A DNA stretch of 57,411 nt, from assembly GCA_022730375.1 (NCBI GenBank), contig DZDA01000003.1, positions 2,197 through 59,607 of the forward strand, written 5' to 3'. Source of the DNA: Thiomonas intermedia (GTDB lineage: Bacteria > Pseudomonadota > Gammaproteobacteria > Burkholderiales > Burkholderiaceae_C). The notes beneath the pieces are model-generated. The model was not told where the DNA came from, did not search any database, and saw only the letters and a program-made list of their open reading frames with translations. The translations under genes and the position numbers were made by a program. Shown piece by piece: positions 8,761 to 18,080 of the stretch; within the stretch, counting starts at the first letter, position 1, and each line of letters begins with the position of its first letter.

Positions 8761-9759
8761 TTACGCGCTGCCGATCAGGATGCCTGTGGCAAAGACCAGC
8801 AACCCGCCGACAACCACCTGCAGCACCGCCAGCCCGAAGGGCGTTTCCATGAAGCGCTTGCGTACCCAGGCAATCACGATCAACTCCACGCCGACCACGA
8901 GGAAGGCCAGCGTGGTGGCGAGGTGGAAGTTCGGGATCAGGTAGGGCAGGGTGTGGCCCAGGCCGCCCAAAGCGGTCATCAGACCGGTGATGCCGCCGCG
9001 CAGCCAAGGGCTGCCGCGTCCGGTGAGCGAGCCATCATCTGACATGGCTTCGGCGAAAGCCATGCTGATGCCGGCGCCCAGCGCCGCCGCGAGGCCCACC
9101 AGAAAGGTGGCCCAGGTGTCGTGGGTGGCGAAGGCCGCGGCGAACAGCGGCGCCAGGGTGGAGACCGAACCGTCCATCAGCCCCGCCAGGCCAGGTTGAA
9201 CGAAGCGCAGCAGAAAGACGCGGCGCTGGGTTTCGCGCTCGGAGCGTATGACCTGTGGGGTGATGAACTGGTTGCCGAGCGCTTCGGCTTTTTCCTCGTG
9301 TTTGGCCTCGGCGGCGGCGAGATCGCCGAGCAACTGGCGGATGCCCGCATCGGTCGCGTGGCGCGCGGCCTTGGCGTAGAACATGCGCGACTCGGCCTCC
9401 ATCACCTCGGCCTGGGCGCGAAACTTGTCCAGATCGATCGGCTGCACCAGCCACAGCGGCTTGCGCTCGATGAAGCCGCGCACGTCCTGGCGGCGAATGA
9501 GCGGAATGCCGTCGCCAAACCGTTTGCGGTAGAGGTCGAGCAGGCGATGGCGATGCGTGTTTTCTTCGGCCGCCATGCCGCGGAACAGCGCGGCCGTGTC
9601 GGGATAATCGGCGCTCACCGCCTGCGCGTACTGGTTGTAGATGCGCGCGTCGTCTTCTTCGAGTGAAATGGCCAGTGCGAGCAACTGCTGCTCGCTCAAG
9701 CTGGAGAAGTCCAGCGTGGCGGTGTTGCCGCGTATGGAGAACAGCGAGCTCAGGTTCAT
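8761..9759 (-). CDS. mbfA: MbfA-type fusion: ferritin-like domain plus VIT1/CCC1 iron transporter domain
   Basis: This 332-aa protein joins an N-terminal rubrerythrin/ferritin-like domain (about residues 15-165) to a C-terminal vacuolar-iron-transporter membrane domain (about 180-332). Iron-binding carboxylates are visible in EEDDARIYNQY, EENTHRHR, EAESRMFYAK and AKHEEKAE. The VIT part starts with QPGLAGLMDGSVSTLAP and contains several hydrophobic helices. In the MbfA family of Bradyrhizobium and Agrobacterium the protein exports iron and limits peroxide stress, which is the likely role here. The start was placed at MNLSSLF; a start 36 bp upstream at 9795 is possible, and neither has a strong ribosome-binding site. 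Its stop abuts the stop of the PhaC-like gene. Confidence 0.85.
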   Translation of the reverse strand: MNLSSLFSIRGNTATLDFSSLSEQQLLALAISLEEDDARIYNQYAQAVSADYPDTAALFRGMAAEENTHRHRLLDLYRKRFGDGIPLIRRQDVRGFIERKPLWLVQPIDLDKFRAQAEVMEAESRMFYAKAARHATDAGIRQLLGDLAAAEAKHEEKAEALGNQFITPQVIRSERETQRRVFLLRFVQPGLAGLMDGSVSTLAPLFAAAFATHDTWATFLVGLAAALGAGISMAFAEAMSDDGSLTGRGSPWLRGGITGLMTALGGLGHTLPYLIPNFHLATTLAFLVVGVELIVIAWVRKRFMETPFGLAVLQVVVGGLLVFATGILIGSA

Positions 9760-9867
9760 TTTTGGGAGTGTGGAAAACAGTGCGATTGCCCCCATTGTCG
9801 GCAGGCGCGTGCGGCCGTGCAATGCGCCCCTAAAATGGACTCATCGCGCCAAAGCCTGGAGAACCGT

Positions 9868-10104
9868 GTGGAGCAACCTGTGATTGATGTCGACCTGGAT
9901 ACGCGCGGACTGAACTGCCCGCTGCCCATCCTCAAGGCCAAGAAAGCACTCGCCCAGATGCAAAGCGGCCAGGTGCTGCGCATCGTCTCCACCGACATCG
10001 GTTCGGTGAAAGACTTTCAGGCCTTCGCCCGTCAGACCGGCAACGCCCTGGTTGATCAGAAGACCGAGGGCGGCGAATACCACCACCTGCTGCGGCGGCG
10101 CTGA
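9868..10104 (+). CDS. TusA-family sulfurtransferase
   Basis: This small TusA/SirA-family protein has 78 aa if read from the GTG at 9868. That start is supported by GGAGA five bases upstream and by the usual family length; an ATG at 9835 would add 11 residues. The catalytic Cys lies in the family motif NCPLP, followed by the KAKKAL helix. TusA proteins relay persulfide sulfur for tRNA thiolation, molybdenum cofactor synthesis or dissimilatory sulfur oxidation. No dsr, hdr or rhodanese genes lie beside it, so the pathway is open. It is divergent from mbfA (108 bp between starts) and ends one base from the convergent zntB-like gene. Confidence 0.85.
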   Translation: MEQPVIDVDLDTRGLNCPLPILKAKKALAQMQSGQVLRIVSTDIGSVKDFQAFARQTGNALVDQKTEGGEYHHLLRRR

Positions 10105-10105
10105 T

Positions 10106-11134
10106 TCACTCTCGGCGCCGCCCCCGAAACAGCGCCCAGCCCACCAGCGCAGAGGCGACGAGTACCAGCAGCACCATGCTCCAGAACCCGGCCTTGTCGT
10201 CGCCGAAGGGAATGCCGCCCACATTCATGCCGAACAGACCGGCAATCACATTCATCGGCAGCGCCACCACGGTGACGGCGGTCAGCATGAACAGGGTGCG
10301 GTCGGTGCGCTCGTTGAGCGCCGAGGCGATTTCTTCCTGCAGCAGTTTGATGCGTTCCTGCTGGGTGGCCACTTCCCGCAGAATCAGCGCCAGCTCCTCG
10401 GTGGCCTGTTGCAGATCGTCCCAGTCCTGACTTTGCAACTCGGCCGGCGGGCGCTTGAGAAGGCGGAACAGTGCGGCGGGCTCCGGCGCCAACAGCCTTT
10501 GCAGGCGCAGCAGGTCGCGGCGCAGGCCGCCGAGCTGCTTGCGCTGATCGCTGATGCGCTCGGCGTGCACCTGATCTTCCACCGTGTCCACCTGCGTGGC
10601 GACCTTGCGCAGCACCTCCAGCAGCACATCGCCCTGATCGCGCAGCAGATGCACCGCGAGCGCCAGCGGGGTTTGAAACCGGGCGCGGTTGCGCACGGCC
10701 AGTCGTAGGCGGTCGATGCTGCGCAGGGGTTTTGCGCGCACGCTGATCATGCGGGTGGGGGTGATCATCAGCCAGAGCGAGGCAATTTCGATGGCGTCAC
10801 TCGGGGCGAGGTCAAGCTCCACGTCGTTGAGCACGGCCACCAGCACGTCGTCGATCACCTCCAGACGGCTGGACCGGCGGCCTTGAAAGATGGCGCTCAG
10901 ACAGCGCTCGACCTGCTCGGGCTCCAGATGCGCGCGCAGCCATTGCTCGGCGCCGACGTGGGCGGCGTTGAAGTGCCACCAGTGAAATTGGTCCGCCGGG
11001 TCGGTGGCGCTGTCTTCAATCTGGCCGGGATGCAACTCCAGCGCCTGACCGACGCCGTCGGCATCGAACCGATAGCCGCAGATCAGCGCCGGGTGGTCGA
11101 GAATCTGCAGAGCAGCCGCAGCGGTACGCGACAT
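10106..11134 (-). CDS. zntB: CorA/ZntB-family divalent metal transporter
   Basis: This 342-aa CorA-superfamily membrane protein has a long cytoplasmic N-terminal domain of about 280 residues, a coiled-coil stretch (REVATQQERIKLLQEEI), then two C-terminal helices. The signature GMN is present in GLFGMNVGG, and the loop after it lacks the acidic MPEL-type sequence of magnesium CorA proteins. The first membrane helix, VVALPMNVIAGLF, fits ZntB, which moves zinc driven by a proton gradient. Assignment to ZntB rather than another CorA subgroup rests on this overall appearance. The gene ends head-on with the TusA-family gene, and its start is 12 bp beyond the stop of the MFS gene. Confidence 0.8.
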   Translation of the reverse strand: MSRTAAAALQILDHPALICGYRFDADGVGQALELHPGQIEDSATDPADQFHWWHFNAAHVGAEQWLRAHLEPEQVERCLSAIFQGRRSSRLEVIDDVLVAVLNDVELDLAPSDAIEIASLWLMITPTRMISVRAKPLRSIDRLRLAVRNRARFQTPLALAVHLLRDQGDVLLEVLRKVATQVDTVEDQVHAERISDQRKQLGGLRRDLLRLQRLLAPEPAALFRLLKRPPAELQSQDWDDLQQATEELALILREVATQQERIKLLQEEIASALNERTDRTLFMLTAVTVVALPMNVIAGLFGMNVGGIPFGDDKAGFWSMVLLVLVASALVGWALFRGRRRE

Positions 11135-11146
11135 CGCCGGACCGGC

Positions 11147-12622
11147 TCACACCTGCGGAGAAACCAGCCCTACGGTGCTGATGTCCCCGCGGGTGTCAAT
11201 GCGCAAGGCCCAGGTGACGACCGCGCCTAGCAGCGAAGTGATCACCAGCAGCCACAGCAGGGTCTGTGTGCCGATGGAGTGCATCAGAATGGGAAAGAAA
11301 AACGCCGTCATCACCGCACCGATCTTGGCGAACGAGGCGGCAAACCCTGCGCCGTAGCCCCGGATGGAAACCGGAAAGACTTCACCCGCCAGTAGGTAGG
11401 TTTGTGCGTTCGGCCCCAGATTGGTCATGAAGTTGAACAGCATGAAGCCCGCAAACAGCAGCAGGGTCTTGTTCGGTTCGCTCAGGGTCAGGCCGTAGGC
11501 AGCCAGCCCGAGGCCGACGGCGCAGCCGATGAAGCCGGCGATTTGCAACGAGATGCGCCCGGCGCGTTCCACCAGCAAAATGGCAAACAGCACACCGACA
11601 AGCAGCAGCATGTCGAGCAGAATGGTTCCCTTGGCGGCTAGCGTGGCGTTGTGCAGCACATCGGCAATGCTCTGCGATTTGCTGGCCGCGCCCAATGCGG
11701 CAGCCAGAATGACCGGGGTGAAAATGCCAATGCCGTAGGTGCCCAGATCCTGCAGGAACCAGGGCACGGAAGCCAGCAGCGTGGCCCGGAGGTTCTTGGC
11801 CTTGAACAGCACGCTGACGTGCAGCTTGTGGTGATCGGCCTCGTGCGTATGGGCCGTCAGGTTGATCTGTTTGGGGTATTGCGGTTCGCGCTTGAGCAGC
11901 TTGCGCGCCTCGGTTTCCGCTTCGACAAAACGCCCCTTGGCGGCAAGCCAGTGTGCGCTTTCGCTGATGTAGAGCCGTCCGAAAATCACCAGCAGCGCCG
12001 GGGCGATGGCGGCCGCGTACATCCAGCGCCAGGCGTCGGCCTGTGGGTGGGTTTCCATGATGACGATGCCCAGACCCGCTCCGGCAATGGCGCCGACGGC
12101 CTGAAACGCAAACGCGCCCAGAACCAGCGGCCCTCGGCCGTTGCTCGGCACGCTCTCGGAGATCACCACATGGGCGGTGGGATAGTCGCAACCCAGCGCC
12201 AGGCCGATGCCGAACAGGGCGATGGTCATGACCAGAAAGCCCGGGCTCCAAGTCAGCAGGGCGAGAAAGACGACGAAGATCACCATTTCCGCGATGAACA
12301 TGCGCTTGCGCCCGAAAACGTCGGATAAGCCGCCGAGCAGCGTGGCGCCGATCAGGATGCCGAACAAGGTGCTGGCCGAGATCACGCTGCTTTGAAACGT
12401 GGTCAGGCTGAAGTCGCGGCTGATCAGTGGCAGCGCCACGCCGGTCATGAACACCACCAGGCCTTCGAAGAATTTGCCCGCTGTAGCCAGACTCCAGATG
12501 CGCCACTGCATCGCGGTCATGGGAGCGCGTTTGAGCGCTGTGCCGTCGGGCCAGACCGGCGCCTCGTCGATGTATTGCTGCACAGATTTGGTCGGCGGAC
12601 GTTCTGCGAGTGAGACTGCCAT
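11147..12622 (-). CDS. MFS transporter (sugar-porter/metabolite:H+ symporter-like)
   Basis: The product is 491 aa with twelve predicted membrane helices. The MFS loop 2-3 motif appears as GGLSDVFGRKRM and the sugar-porter-like motif AGEVFPVSIRG follows helix 10. ISESAHWLAAKGR resembles the PESPRWL motif before the central loop. A charged loop of about 70 residues separates the two six-helix halves. The ATG at 12622 has GGAG eight bases upstream. These motifs place it in the metabolite:H+ symporter/sugar porter branch, but the substrate cannot be told. It is transcribed away from ppk2, and the 246 bp between them holds the likely promoters. Confidence 0.82.
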   Translation of the reverse strand: MAVSLAERPPTKSVQQYIDEAPVWPDGTALKRAPMTAMQWRIWSLATAGKFFEGLVVFMTGVALPLISRDFSLTTFQSSVISASTLFGILIGATLLGGLSDVFGRKRMFIAEMVIFVVFLALLTWSPGFLVMTIALFGIGLALGCDYPTAHVVISESVPSNGRGPLVLGAFAFQAVGAIAGAGLGIVIMETHPQADAWRWMYAAAIAPALLVIFGRLYISESAHWLAAKGRFVEAETEARKLLKREPQYPKQINLTAHTHEADHHKLHVSVLFKAKNLRATLLASVPWFLQDLGTYGIGIFTPVILAAALGAASKSQSIADVLHNATLAAKGTILLDMLLLVGVLFAILLVERAGRISLQIAGFIGCAVGLGLAAYGLTLSEPNKTLLLFAGFMLFNFMTNLGPNAQTYLLAGEVFPVSIRGYGAGFAASFAKIGAVMTAFFFPILMHSIGTQTLLWLLVITSLLGAVVTWALRIDTRGDISTVGLVSPQV

Positions 12623-12669
12623 GCGAAATCTCCGGGGAGGTGAAGGGTGGAATAACTCTCTGCCATTCA

Positions 12670-12705
12670 ATCGACACTTGATGAACTATTCGTGAATATG
12701 TCGAT
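12670..12705. promoter_or_regulatory. Possible operator: nested inverted repeats upstream of the MFS gene
   Basis: ATCGACA (12670-12676) pairs with TGTCGAT (12699-12705). Between them lies TATTC-GT-GAATA (12687-12698). This AT-richer block is about 50 bp upstream of the MFS start and 165 bp upstream of ppk2. It may bind a regulator, but no promoter hexamers are clear and chance is possible. Confidence 0.25.
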
Positions 12706-12868
12706 GAAAATAGCAACAGAGTGTGTCTGACCTCTCTCTTTCAATGCCGGGTATGCAGCGGCGAAGTGGCGTCATCGATTTGTCACGATGATGAAAGACC
12801 ATGCGCCTTGACCCGCGCCCAGCCCAGACTCGCGGCGCCTCTCGCACCCCACTCTGGAAGGACACCGC

Positions 12869-13798
12869 ATGACCCCGTTTGCCGATCACGCCGACCTGCT
12901 CAAGCGCATCGAGCGCGAGCTGACCGATGGCTATGACGAAGAGCTTGAGCTCGAAATCGAGGACCGTACCGATCATCTGGCCGAGGCGGACGGGGTCCCA
13001 GTGCGCAGCGACGAGGAGGAGCGGCTGGCGCGGCAGGTCTATTTCAAGGAGCTGTTTCGTCTGCAGGCTGAGCTGGTGAAGCTGCAGGACTGGGTGGCCA
13101 CCACGCGGCAGAAAGTGGTGGTGCTCTTTGAAGGGCGCGACGCTGCGGGCAAAGGCGGCGTGATCAAGCGCATCACCCAGCGGCTCAACCCCCGTGTCTG
13201 CCGCGTGGTGGCACTGCCCGCGCCCAGCGACCGCGAGCGCACGCAGTGGTATTTCCAGCGCTACGCCGCGCATCTGCCGGCGGCGGGCGAAATCGTGCTG
13301 TTCGACCGCAGTTGGTACAACCGCGCCGGGGTCGAACGGGTGATGGGGTTTTGCGGCGAGGAGGATGTGGAAGAGTTCTTCCGCTCGGTGCCCGAGTTCG
13401 AGCGCATGCTGGTGCGCTCAGGTATCAAGGTGCTGAAGTACTGGTTTTCTATAACTGATGATGAGCAGCATGTGCGCTTTCTCAGCCGCATTCACGACCC
13501 GATGAAGCAGTGGAAGCTCAGCCCGATGGACTTGGAAAGCCGCCGCCGCTGGGAGCAATACACCAAGGCCAAGGAAGACATGCTTGAGCGCACGCATATC
13601 GACGAAGCGCGCTGGTGGGTGGTGGAGGGCAACGACAAGAAGCTCGCTCGGCTGAACTGCATCCGGCACCTGCTGTCGCAGTTTGACTATGGGGAGGTGG
13701 AACATCCTCCCATCAACCTGCCCGAGCGCGAGCGCCATTCGGACTACAGCCGCCAACCCGTGCCGCAAGATTTGATGGTGCCCACGGTGTATCGATAG
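12869..13798 (+). CDS. ppk2: Polyphosphate kinase 2
   Basis: This 309-aa soluble kinase transfers phosphate between polyphosphate and nucleotides. Walker A is FEGRDAAGKGG at about residues 88-98 and the lid/Walker B region is VLFDRSWYNRAGVERVMGF. The later segment IKYWFS-type (KVLKYWFSIT) and the DPMKQWKLSPMD stretch are family features. The length matches single-domain PPK2 proteins. The start has AAGGA about seven bases upstream. PPK2 often favours using polyphosphate to make GTP or ATP, but direction and nucleotide cannot be decided from sequence. It converges on galU, with about 50 bp between the stops and no clear terminator. Confidence 0.92.
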   Translation: MTPFADHADLLKRIERELTDGYDEELELEIEDRTDHLAEADGVPVRSDEEERLARQVYFKELFRLQAELVKLQDWVATTRQKVVVLFEGRDAAGKGGVIKRITQRLNPRVCRVVALPAPSDRERTQWYFQRYAAHLPAAGEIVLFDRSWYNRAGVERVMGFCGEEDVEEFFRSVPEFERMLVRSGIKVLKYWFSITDDEQHVRFLSRIHDPMKQWKLSPMDLESRRRWEQYTKAKEDMLERTHIDEARWWVVEGNDKKLARLNCIRHLLSQFDYGEVEHPPINLPERERHSDYSRQPVPQDLMVPTVYR

Positions 13799-13849
13799 GC
13801 GAAACCGCCGGGCCGCCTTGCACGGGGCGATCCGGCACTGCCGGGAGCG

Positions 13850-14728
13850 TCAGCCTTCGGTGCGCAGGCTGTTGATATAGGCGCTGAACTCCGGCCCGGT
13901 CTCGGGGTGAGACATGCCCAGTTGCACTGTGGCCTCGAGATAGCCGAGCTTGCTGCCGCAGTCGAAACGGCGGCCGCTGTAGCGATAGGCGTACACCGCT
14001 TCTTCGTGCAGCAGGGCGGAGATGCCGTCGGTGAGCTGAATTTCGCCCCCTGCGCCGGGCTTGCCGTTGCGCAGGTGATGAAACACGCGGGGGCTGAGGA
14101 TGTAGCGGCCCACGACCGCCTGGGTGCTGGGCGCGACCTCCGGCGCGGGTTTTTCGACGATGCCCGTGAGCGAGGTCAGCCCCGACATGATCTCCTGGCC
14201 GCTGACAATGCCGTAGCGCTTGGTGTGCTCGCGCGGCACTTCTTCGGTGGCGAGGACGCTGCGGCCATGGCGGCTGTGAATATCGACCATCTGCGCCATG
14301 ACGGGCGGCTCGCCGACGAGCAAGTCATCGGCGAGGATGACAGCAAACGGCTCGTCGCCCACCAGACGCGCGGCGCACAGCACCGCAGCGCCCAGGCCGT
14401 TGGCCACAGGCTGGCGCACGAACACACATTGCACGTTGTCGGGTTTGACGCTGCGCACCACGTCGAGCATGGCTTGTTTGCCCGCTTCTTCGAGTTGATG
14501 CTCCAGTTCGTAGGCGGTGTCGAAATGGTCTTCGATGGCGCGTTTGTGGCGGCCGGTGACAAAAATCATTTCGGTGATGCCAGCCGCATACGCCTCTTCG
14601 ACCGCATACTGAATGAGCGGCTTGTCGACCACGGGCATCATCTCTTTCGGAGTGGCTTTGGTCGCGGGCAGAAAGCGCGTGCCGAGACCGGCAACGGGGA
14701 AGACGGCTTTGGTGATGGTCGGGGGCAT
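13850..14728 (-). CDS. galU: UTP--glucose-1-phosphate uridylyltransferase
   Basis: GalU makes UDP-glucose from UTP and glucose-1-phosphate for cell-surface polysaccharides. The 292-aa product starts [12 protein letters not shown] with the nucleotidyltransferase signature [17 protein letters not shown], then [15 protein letters not shown]. Further typical segments are LADDLL, GIVEKP and [11 protein letters not shown] longer frame to 14878 exists, but family length and alignment of the signature near the N-terminus favour 14728. No strong ribosome-binding site precedes it. It links to the glycogen operon through the shared substrate glucose-1-phosphate. Confidence 0.93.
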   Translation of the reverse strand: MPPTITKAVFPVAGLGTRFLPATKATPKEMMPVVDKPLIQYAVEEAYAAGITEMIFVTGRHKRAIEDHFDTAYELEHQLEEAGKQAMLDVVRSVKPDNVQCVFVRQPVANGLGAAVLCAARLVGDEPFAVILADDLLVGEPPVMAQMVDIHSRHGRSVLATEEVPREHTKRYGIVSGQEIMSGLTSLTGIVEKPAPEVAPSTQAVVGRYILSPRVFHHLRNGKPGAGGEIQLTDGISALLHEEAVYAYRYSGRRFDCGSKLGYLEATVQLGMSHPETGPEFSAYINSLRTEG

Positions 14729-14855
14729 GGGGAGTATCACGGTAGGGTCGGGAATGACACCGATACTAACAAGGGAATGGACAATGCTGCGGCGCAGTAA
14801 TCCACCGGGAATACGGTGTTTCGCGGTGTTTGTCCGCATTCTGCGCTGGCGAAAT

Positions 14856-15077
14856 TCAATCGCGGCGCCGCGGTACATAGCCCTCGGCCAGAATGCGGGC
14901 CCAGACCGCGCGCTTTTCCGCCGGGCTCATCTCCACCCAGCGACCGACCTCCGCCGCGGTGCGCAGGCAGCCGCGGCAAACATCGTCGAACCCGGTGGAG
15001 CACACGCCGACGCAGGGGGTGTCGGGCTCGCCTGCGTCGTCGGGTTGATCGGCTGAAGCGACCGAAGCGAGGGTCAT
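14856..15077 (-). CDS. DUF1289 family small Cys-rich protein
   Basis: This 73-aa protein carries the DUF1289 pattern: [20 protein letters not shown], then a Trp and the [13 protein letters not shown] helix. Four Cys residues (spacings C-x3-C-x7-C-x2-C) suggest metal binding, though this has not been shown to my knowledge. Its start overlaps the stop of the arnD-like gene by ATGA, so the two are translationally coupled. DUF1289 genes commonly sit beside unrelated metabolic genes, so function is unknown. Confidence 0.85.
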   Translation of the reverse strand: MTLASVASADQPDDAGEPDTPCVGVCSTGFDDVCRGCLRTAAEVGRWVEMSPAEKRAVWARILAEGYVPRRRD

Positions 15078-15973
15078 ACGGCGGCGCCTTGCAGGGCGAG
15101 GGTGCCGCTGCGCCCGGCAATGCTGCCCAGACTGACCGCATGGTGCGGCAATGTGGTCAGATTCAGCGAGTCGGCATAGCCGCGCATCGAGGTGCAGTGC
15201 AGACCCGCCGCCTTCCAGCCTTGCAGCAGACGGTCGAACACAGGGGTAAGCTGTCCGCCTTCCAGCTCGGCGTGCAGGGTGTAGACGTGGTCGCGCCCGT
15301 CGGTGCTCAGGCGCAGGAGGTGATCGGCCACGTTGTGTTCGTTCAGCCCGTCCACGCCGATCAGCTCGTCAAGCGTCGGCAGGGTGGTCGGCAACTGTGG
15401 AACGGAAAGCGTGCGCCCCTGCACCACCGGCAGAAAGGGGTGCGTGCCCCGACCGTCCGAAGCCAGGGTGAAACCGAGTTCCTGCTCCAGCAGATAGGCC
15501 GCGTCGTTCATCTGCCAGCCGGCTGCGCCGTGCACTTGCGGGGGGCGGCCGAAGATGTCGCCATAGCGGTCAGCAGCGAGCTGAAGCTGACGGCGGGTCC
15601 AGTCGGCGTTTTTGCGCACCACGTAGTCTTGCCAGAGGATGTGATCCCAGGTGTGCACGCCAGTTTCATGGCCGGCGTGGTCGGCGTCGCGCATGGGACC
15701 TGCGGCGCGTCGGCCGATGTCCGGGCCGGGGAGCAGCGTGCCATACAGCAGGGTTTTCAGGCCGTAGTGGCTGGTCACCGAAGTGCGCTGAACCTTGGCG
15801 AGGAAGCCGGGGCGAAACACCCGCTTGAGCGCGCGCCCGGTGTGGTCTGGCCCGAGGCTGAACAGAAAGGTGGCTCGGAGTTGATGTTTGTCGAGCAGAC
15901 GCAGCAGGGCAGGTACGCCTTCGAGCGTGCCCCGCAGGGTATCGACATCAACTTTGAGGGCAAGAATGGGCAT
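15074..15973 (-). CDS. arnD: ArnD-like polysaccharide deacetylase/deformylase
   Basis: This 299-aa NodB-type carbohydrate esterase most resembles ArnD, which deformylates undecaprenyl-phosphate 4-formamido-arabinose for lipid A modification. The metal-binding Asp lies in KVDVDTLRGT near the N-terminus and the second site in HTWDHILWQD. AAGWQMND, PQLPTTLPTLDELIG and YTLHAELEGG match the ArnD pattern. No arnA, arnB, arnC or arnT lies in the window. It could therefore serve a partial aminoarabinose pathway encoded elsewhere or act on another lipid-linked sugar. It is coupled to the DUF1289 gene by a 4-bp overlap. Confidence 0.75.
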   Translation of the reverse strand: MPILALKVDVDTLRGTLEGVPALLRLLDKHQLRATFLFSLGPDHTGRALKRVFRPGFLAKVQRTSVTSHYGLKTLLYGTLLPGPDIGRRAAGPMRDADHAGHETGVHTWDHILWQDYVVRKNADWTRRQLQLAADRYGDIFGRPPQVHGAAGWQMNDAAYLLEQELGFTLASDGRGTHPFLPVVQGRTLSVPQLPTTLPTLDELIGVDGLNEHNVADHLLRLSTDGRDHVYTLHAELEGGQLTPVFDRLLQGWKAAGLHCTSMRGYADSLNLTTLPHHAVSLGSIAGRSGTLALQGAAV

Positions 15974-16102
15974 GGAATCAAAAAGAAATGGAGCAGGCCG
16001 CCTGGACCGACATCGTAGAGGACTTGACCTGACTCAGCCCTCTGGCAACGGGGCTCTGCTTCAATGTTTGCAGAAATTGAGAATGCATCTGGAGGAATGG
16101 AC

Positions 16103-16612
16103 ATGCACGCCTTGTTTTCAACCTGTGATCTGTGCGATGCGCACCGCGATGCCCTGCATAGCGCTGCGCTGCGGGTGCTGCCGCCGGTTTTCCGCTCCTT
16201 TGGCAAGATCAGCCGCTTTCGCGGCCAGATCGCCACGGTGCAATGTCACGACGACAACGCCTTGGTGCGCGCCACCCTGGAGTCGGCCGGCATGGCCCGG
16301 GTGCTGGTGGTGGATGGCGCCGCTTCGATGAAGCGCGCGCTGCTGGGCGGCAACCTCGCTGCGCTGGCCAGCCAGAACGGCTGGGCCGGGGTGCTGGTCA
16401 ACGGTTGCGTGCGCGATGTGCATGAAATTCTGCAGGTACCTATCGGCGTGCTGGCGCTGGCGTCCATGCCCGCTCCGCCGGAAAAACACGGCAAAGGCAT
16501 GGTCGATGCGGTGGTGAACATTCAGGACGTGATCGTGCGCCCCGGCGAATGGCTCTACGCCGATGAAGACGGCGTGATCATCAGCCGCGGGCAGCTCGGG
16601 TTGGCGCTCTGA
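16103..16612 (+). CDS. rraA: RraA family protein (ribonuclease E inhibitor / HMG aldolase-like)
   Basis: The chosen ATG at 16103 lies seven bases after GGAGG and gives 169 aa, the usual family length. An upstream ATG at 16097 is too close to the ribosome-binding site. The protein begins MHALFSTCDLCDAH and contains GGNLAALASQNGWAGVLVNGCVRD, whose Arg and Asp bind metal and substrate in the aldolase members. E. coli RraA binds and inhibits RNase E, while other members are 4-hydroxy-4-methyl-2-oxoglutarate aldolases. Sequence alone does not separate these roles. It converges on amiC with 24 bp between stops. Confidence 0.88.
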   Translation: MHALFSTCDLCDAHRDALHSAALRVLPPVFRSFGKISRFRGQIATVQCHDDNALVRATLESAGMARVLVVDGAASMKRALLGGNLAALASQNGWAGVLVNGCVRDVHEILQVPIGVLALASMPAPPEKHGKGMVDAVVNIQDVIVRPGEWLYADEDGVIISRGQLGLAL

Positions 16613-16636
16613 AATCAAGGGCGCCGTGGGCCAGAT

Positions 16637-18031
16637 TCAGGTCAGAATGCGGCGGCGGGCCAGGGGCGGATTGGTGTCGAGGTAGGCACGCAAGCCTTCA
16701 AAAATGGCGCGCGCGATTTGCTTGCGATAAGCCGGGGTTTGCAGCCGCGCCTCTTCTTCCGGGTTGCTGATGAAGGCGGTTTCCACCAACATCGAAGGAA
16801 TGCTGGGCGACTTCAGCACGGCGAATCCCGCCTGCTGCACTTGCTTGGAATGCAGATGCACCAGTTCTCCCATCTTGCCCAGAGTGGGTCGGGCCATTTT
16901 CAGGCTGGCATTGATCTTGGCGGTGGTGGACATGTCGAGCAGCACCTTCGCCACTTGATAGCTGCGCGAGTTGATGTCGATGCCGCCAATGGCGTCGGCC
17001 GCGTTCTCGCGTTGCGCCATCAGCCGCGCCTCCACGCTGGACGCGCCGCCATCGGACAGGCAATACACCGAAGCGCCGCGCGCCTCGGGCGTGAACCAGC
17101 CATCGGCATGGATGGAGGTGAACAGGTCGGCGTTGGCCGATTGCGCCTTCTCCACCCGCGTCCACAGCGGCACGAAGTAGTCGCTGTCGCGCGTCATCAT
17201 CACCCGCATGTGCGGCGTGTTCATGGCCAGATCGCGGAGGTGGCGGGCGATGAGCAGCACCACATCCTTCTCGTGCACCCCGCTGGGGCCCGTGGCGCCG
17301 GGGTCTTCGCCGCCATGACCGGGGTCGATGGCCAGCAGTACGCTGCGAAAGTTGCGGCGGTCGCGGCGCACGGGGTCGGGGCGTTGCGCCGGGGGCGGCG
17401 TATCGGCGCGGGCGAACTGCTGCGGCTGTCCGGCCTGCTGGCTGTCGAGTTCGCTGCGGTGCTGGCGTATCCAGTCGCCAAGCGAATCCGGCTGTTGCGG
17501 CTGGGCCTGGGCGAGGGTTTGCGGCGGCGTATTGGAACCGGCACCGAGCTGGTGTTCGCGGTCGAGCGCCTCTTGCTGTTGCATAAAGGTCATCAACCGG
17601 TCGCCTGAATGGGCAGGATAAAGATCGAAGACCAGCCGGTTTTGATAGGCTGCAACCGGCAGCAGGCTGAAGACCTGCGGTTTGACCGCCTGTTTCAAGT
17701 CGATGACCAGGCGCACCACGTCCGGCTTGAACTGGCCCACGCGCACGTCTTTGATGAAGGGATCGTCCGCCTTCACTTTGCCTGCCAGATCGCGCAACTG
17801 GTTGTCGAGCTGCAGGCCCTGAATGTCCACCACGAGTCGCGGCGGATCGCTCAAGACCTGATGGGTTGCGCTCAGGGCGCCGTCCGACTCCAGCGTCAGC
17901 CGGGTGTATTCGGGCGCCGGCCAGACGCGGATGGACATCAATGTGGCGCCCCGCGCAATCATGGGGGCCGTCAGCAGCAGCACGAGGCTGGACGATTGCA
18001 CGAGAAAACGCCGGCGCGGTGAGGTCATCAT
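16637..18031 (-). CDS. amiC: N-acetylmuramoyl-L-alanine amidase AmiC
   Basis: This periplasmic zinc amidase cleaves septal peptidoglycan in cell separation. The 464-aa product starts with a twin-arginine signal (SPRRRFLVQ followed by a hydrophobic stretch). An AMIN domain follows at about residues 30-135, then a Gln/Pro-rich linker and an Amidase_3 domain from about 225. Catalytic motifs are IDPGHGGEDPGA, a Glu in VHEKDVVLL, THE-type SIHADGW and SMLVETAFISNPEEE. The first of two adjacent ATGs has AGGAG seven bases upstream. It lies 49 bp downstream of tsaE, a pairing common in Betaproteobacteria. Confidence 0.92.
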   Translation of the reverse strand: MMTSPRRRFLVQSSSLVLLLTAPMIARGATLMSIRVWPAPEYTRLTLESDGALSATHQVLSDPPRLVVDIQGLQLDNQLRDLAGKVKADDPFIKDVRVGQFKPDVVRLVIDLKQAVKPQVFSLLPVAAYQNRLVFDLYPAHSGDRLMTFMQQQEALDREHQLGAGSNTPPQTLAQAQPQQPDSLGDWIRQHRSELDSQQAGQPQQFARADTPPPAQRPDPVRRDRRNFRSVLLAIDPGHGGEDPGATGPSGVHEKDVVLLIARHLRDLAMNTPHMRVMMTRDSDYFVPLWTRVEKAQSANADLFTSIHADGWFTPEARGASVYCLSDGGASSVEARLMAQRENAADAIGGIDINSRSYQVAKVLLDMSTTAKINASLKMARPTLGKMGELVHLHSKQVQQAGFAVLKSPSIPSMLVETAFISNPEEEARLQTPAYRKQIARAIFEGLRAYLDTNPPLARRRILT

Positions 18032-18080
18032 GTTCAGGCTCCTGCTCAAAAGCCGGGGGAGCAGCAGCCCACCCACGGCA

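Noticed and set aside
14816-16018. 400-codon plus-strand frame across the DUF1289 and arnD-like genes
   Set aside because: Antisense shadow; both minus-strand genes have clear family motifs and a 4-bp coupling overlap.
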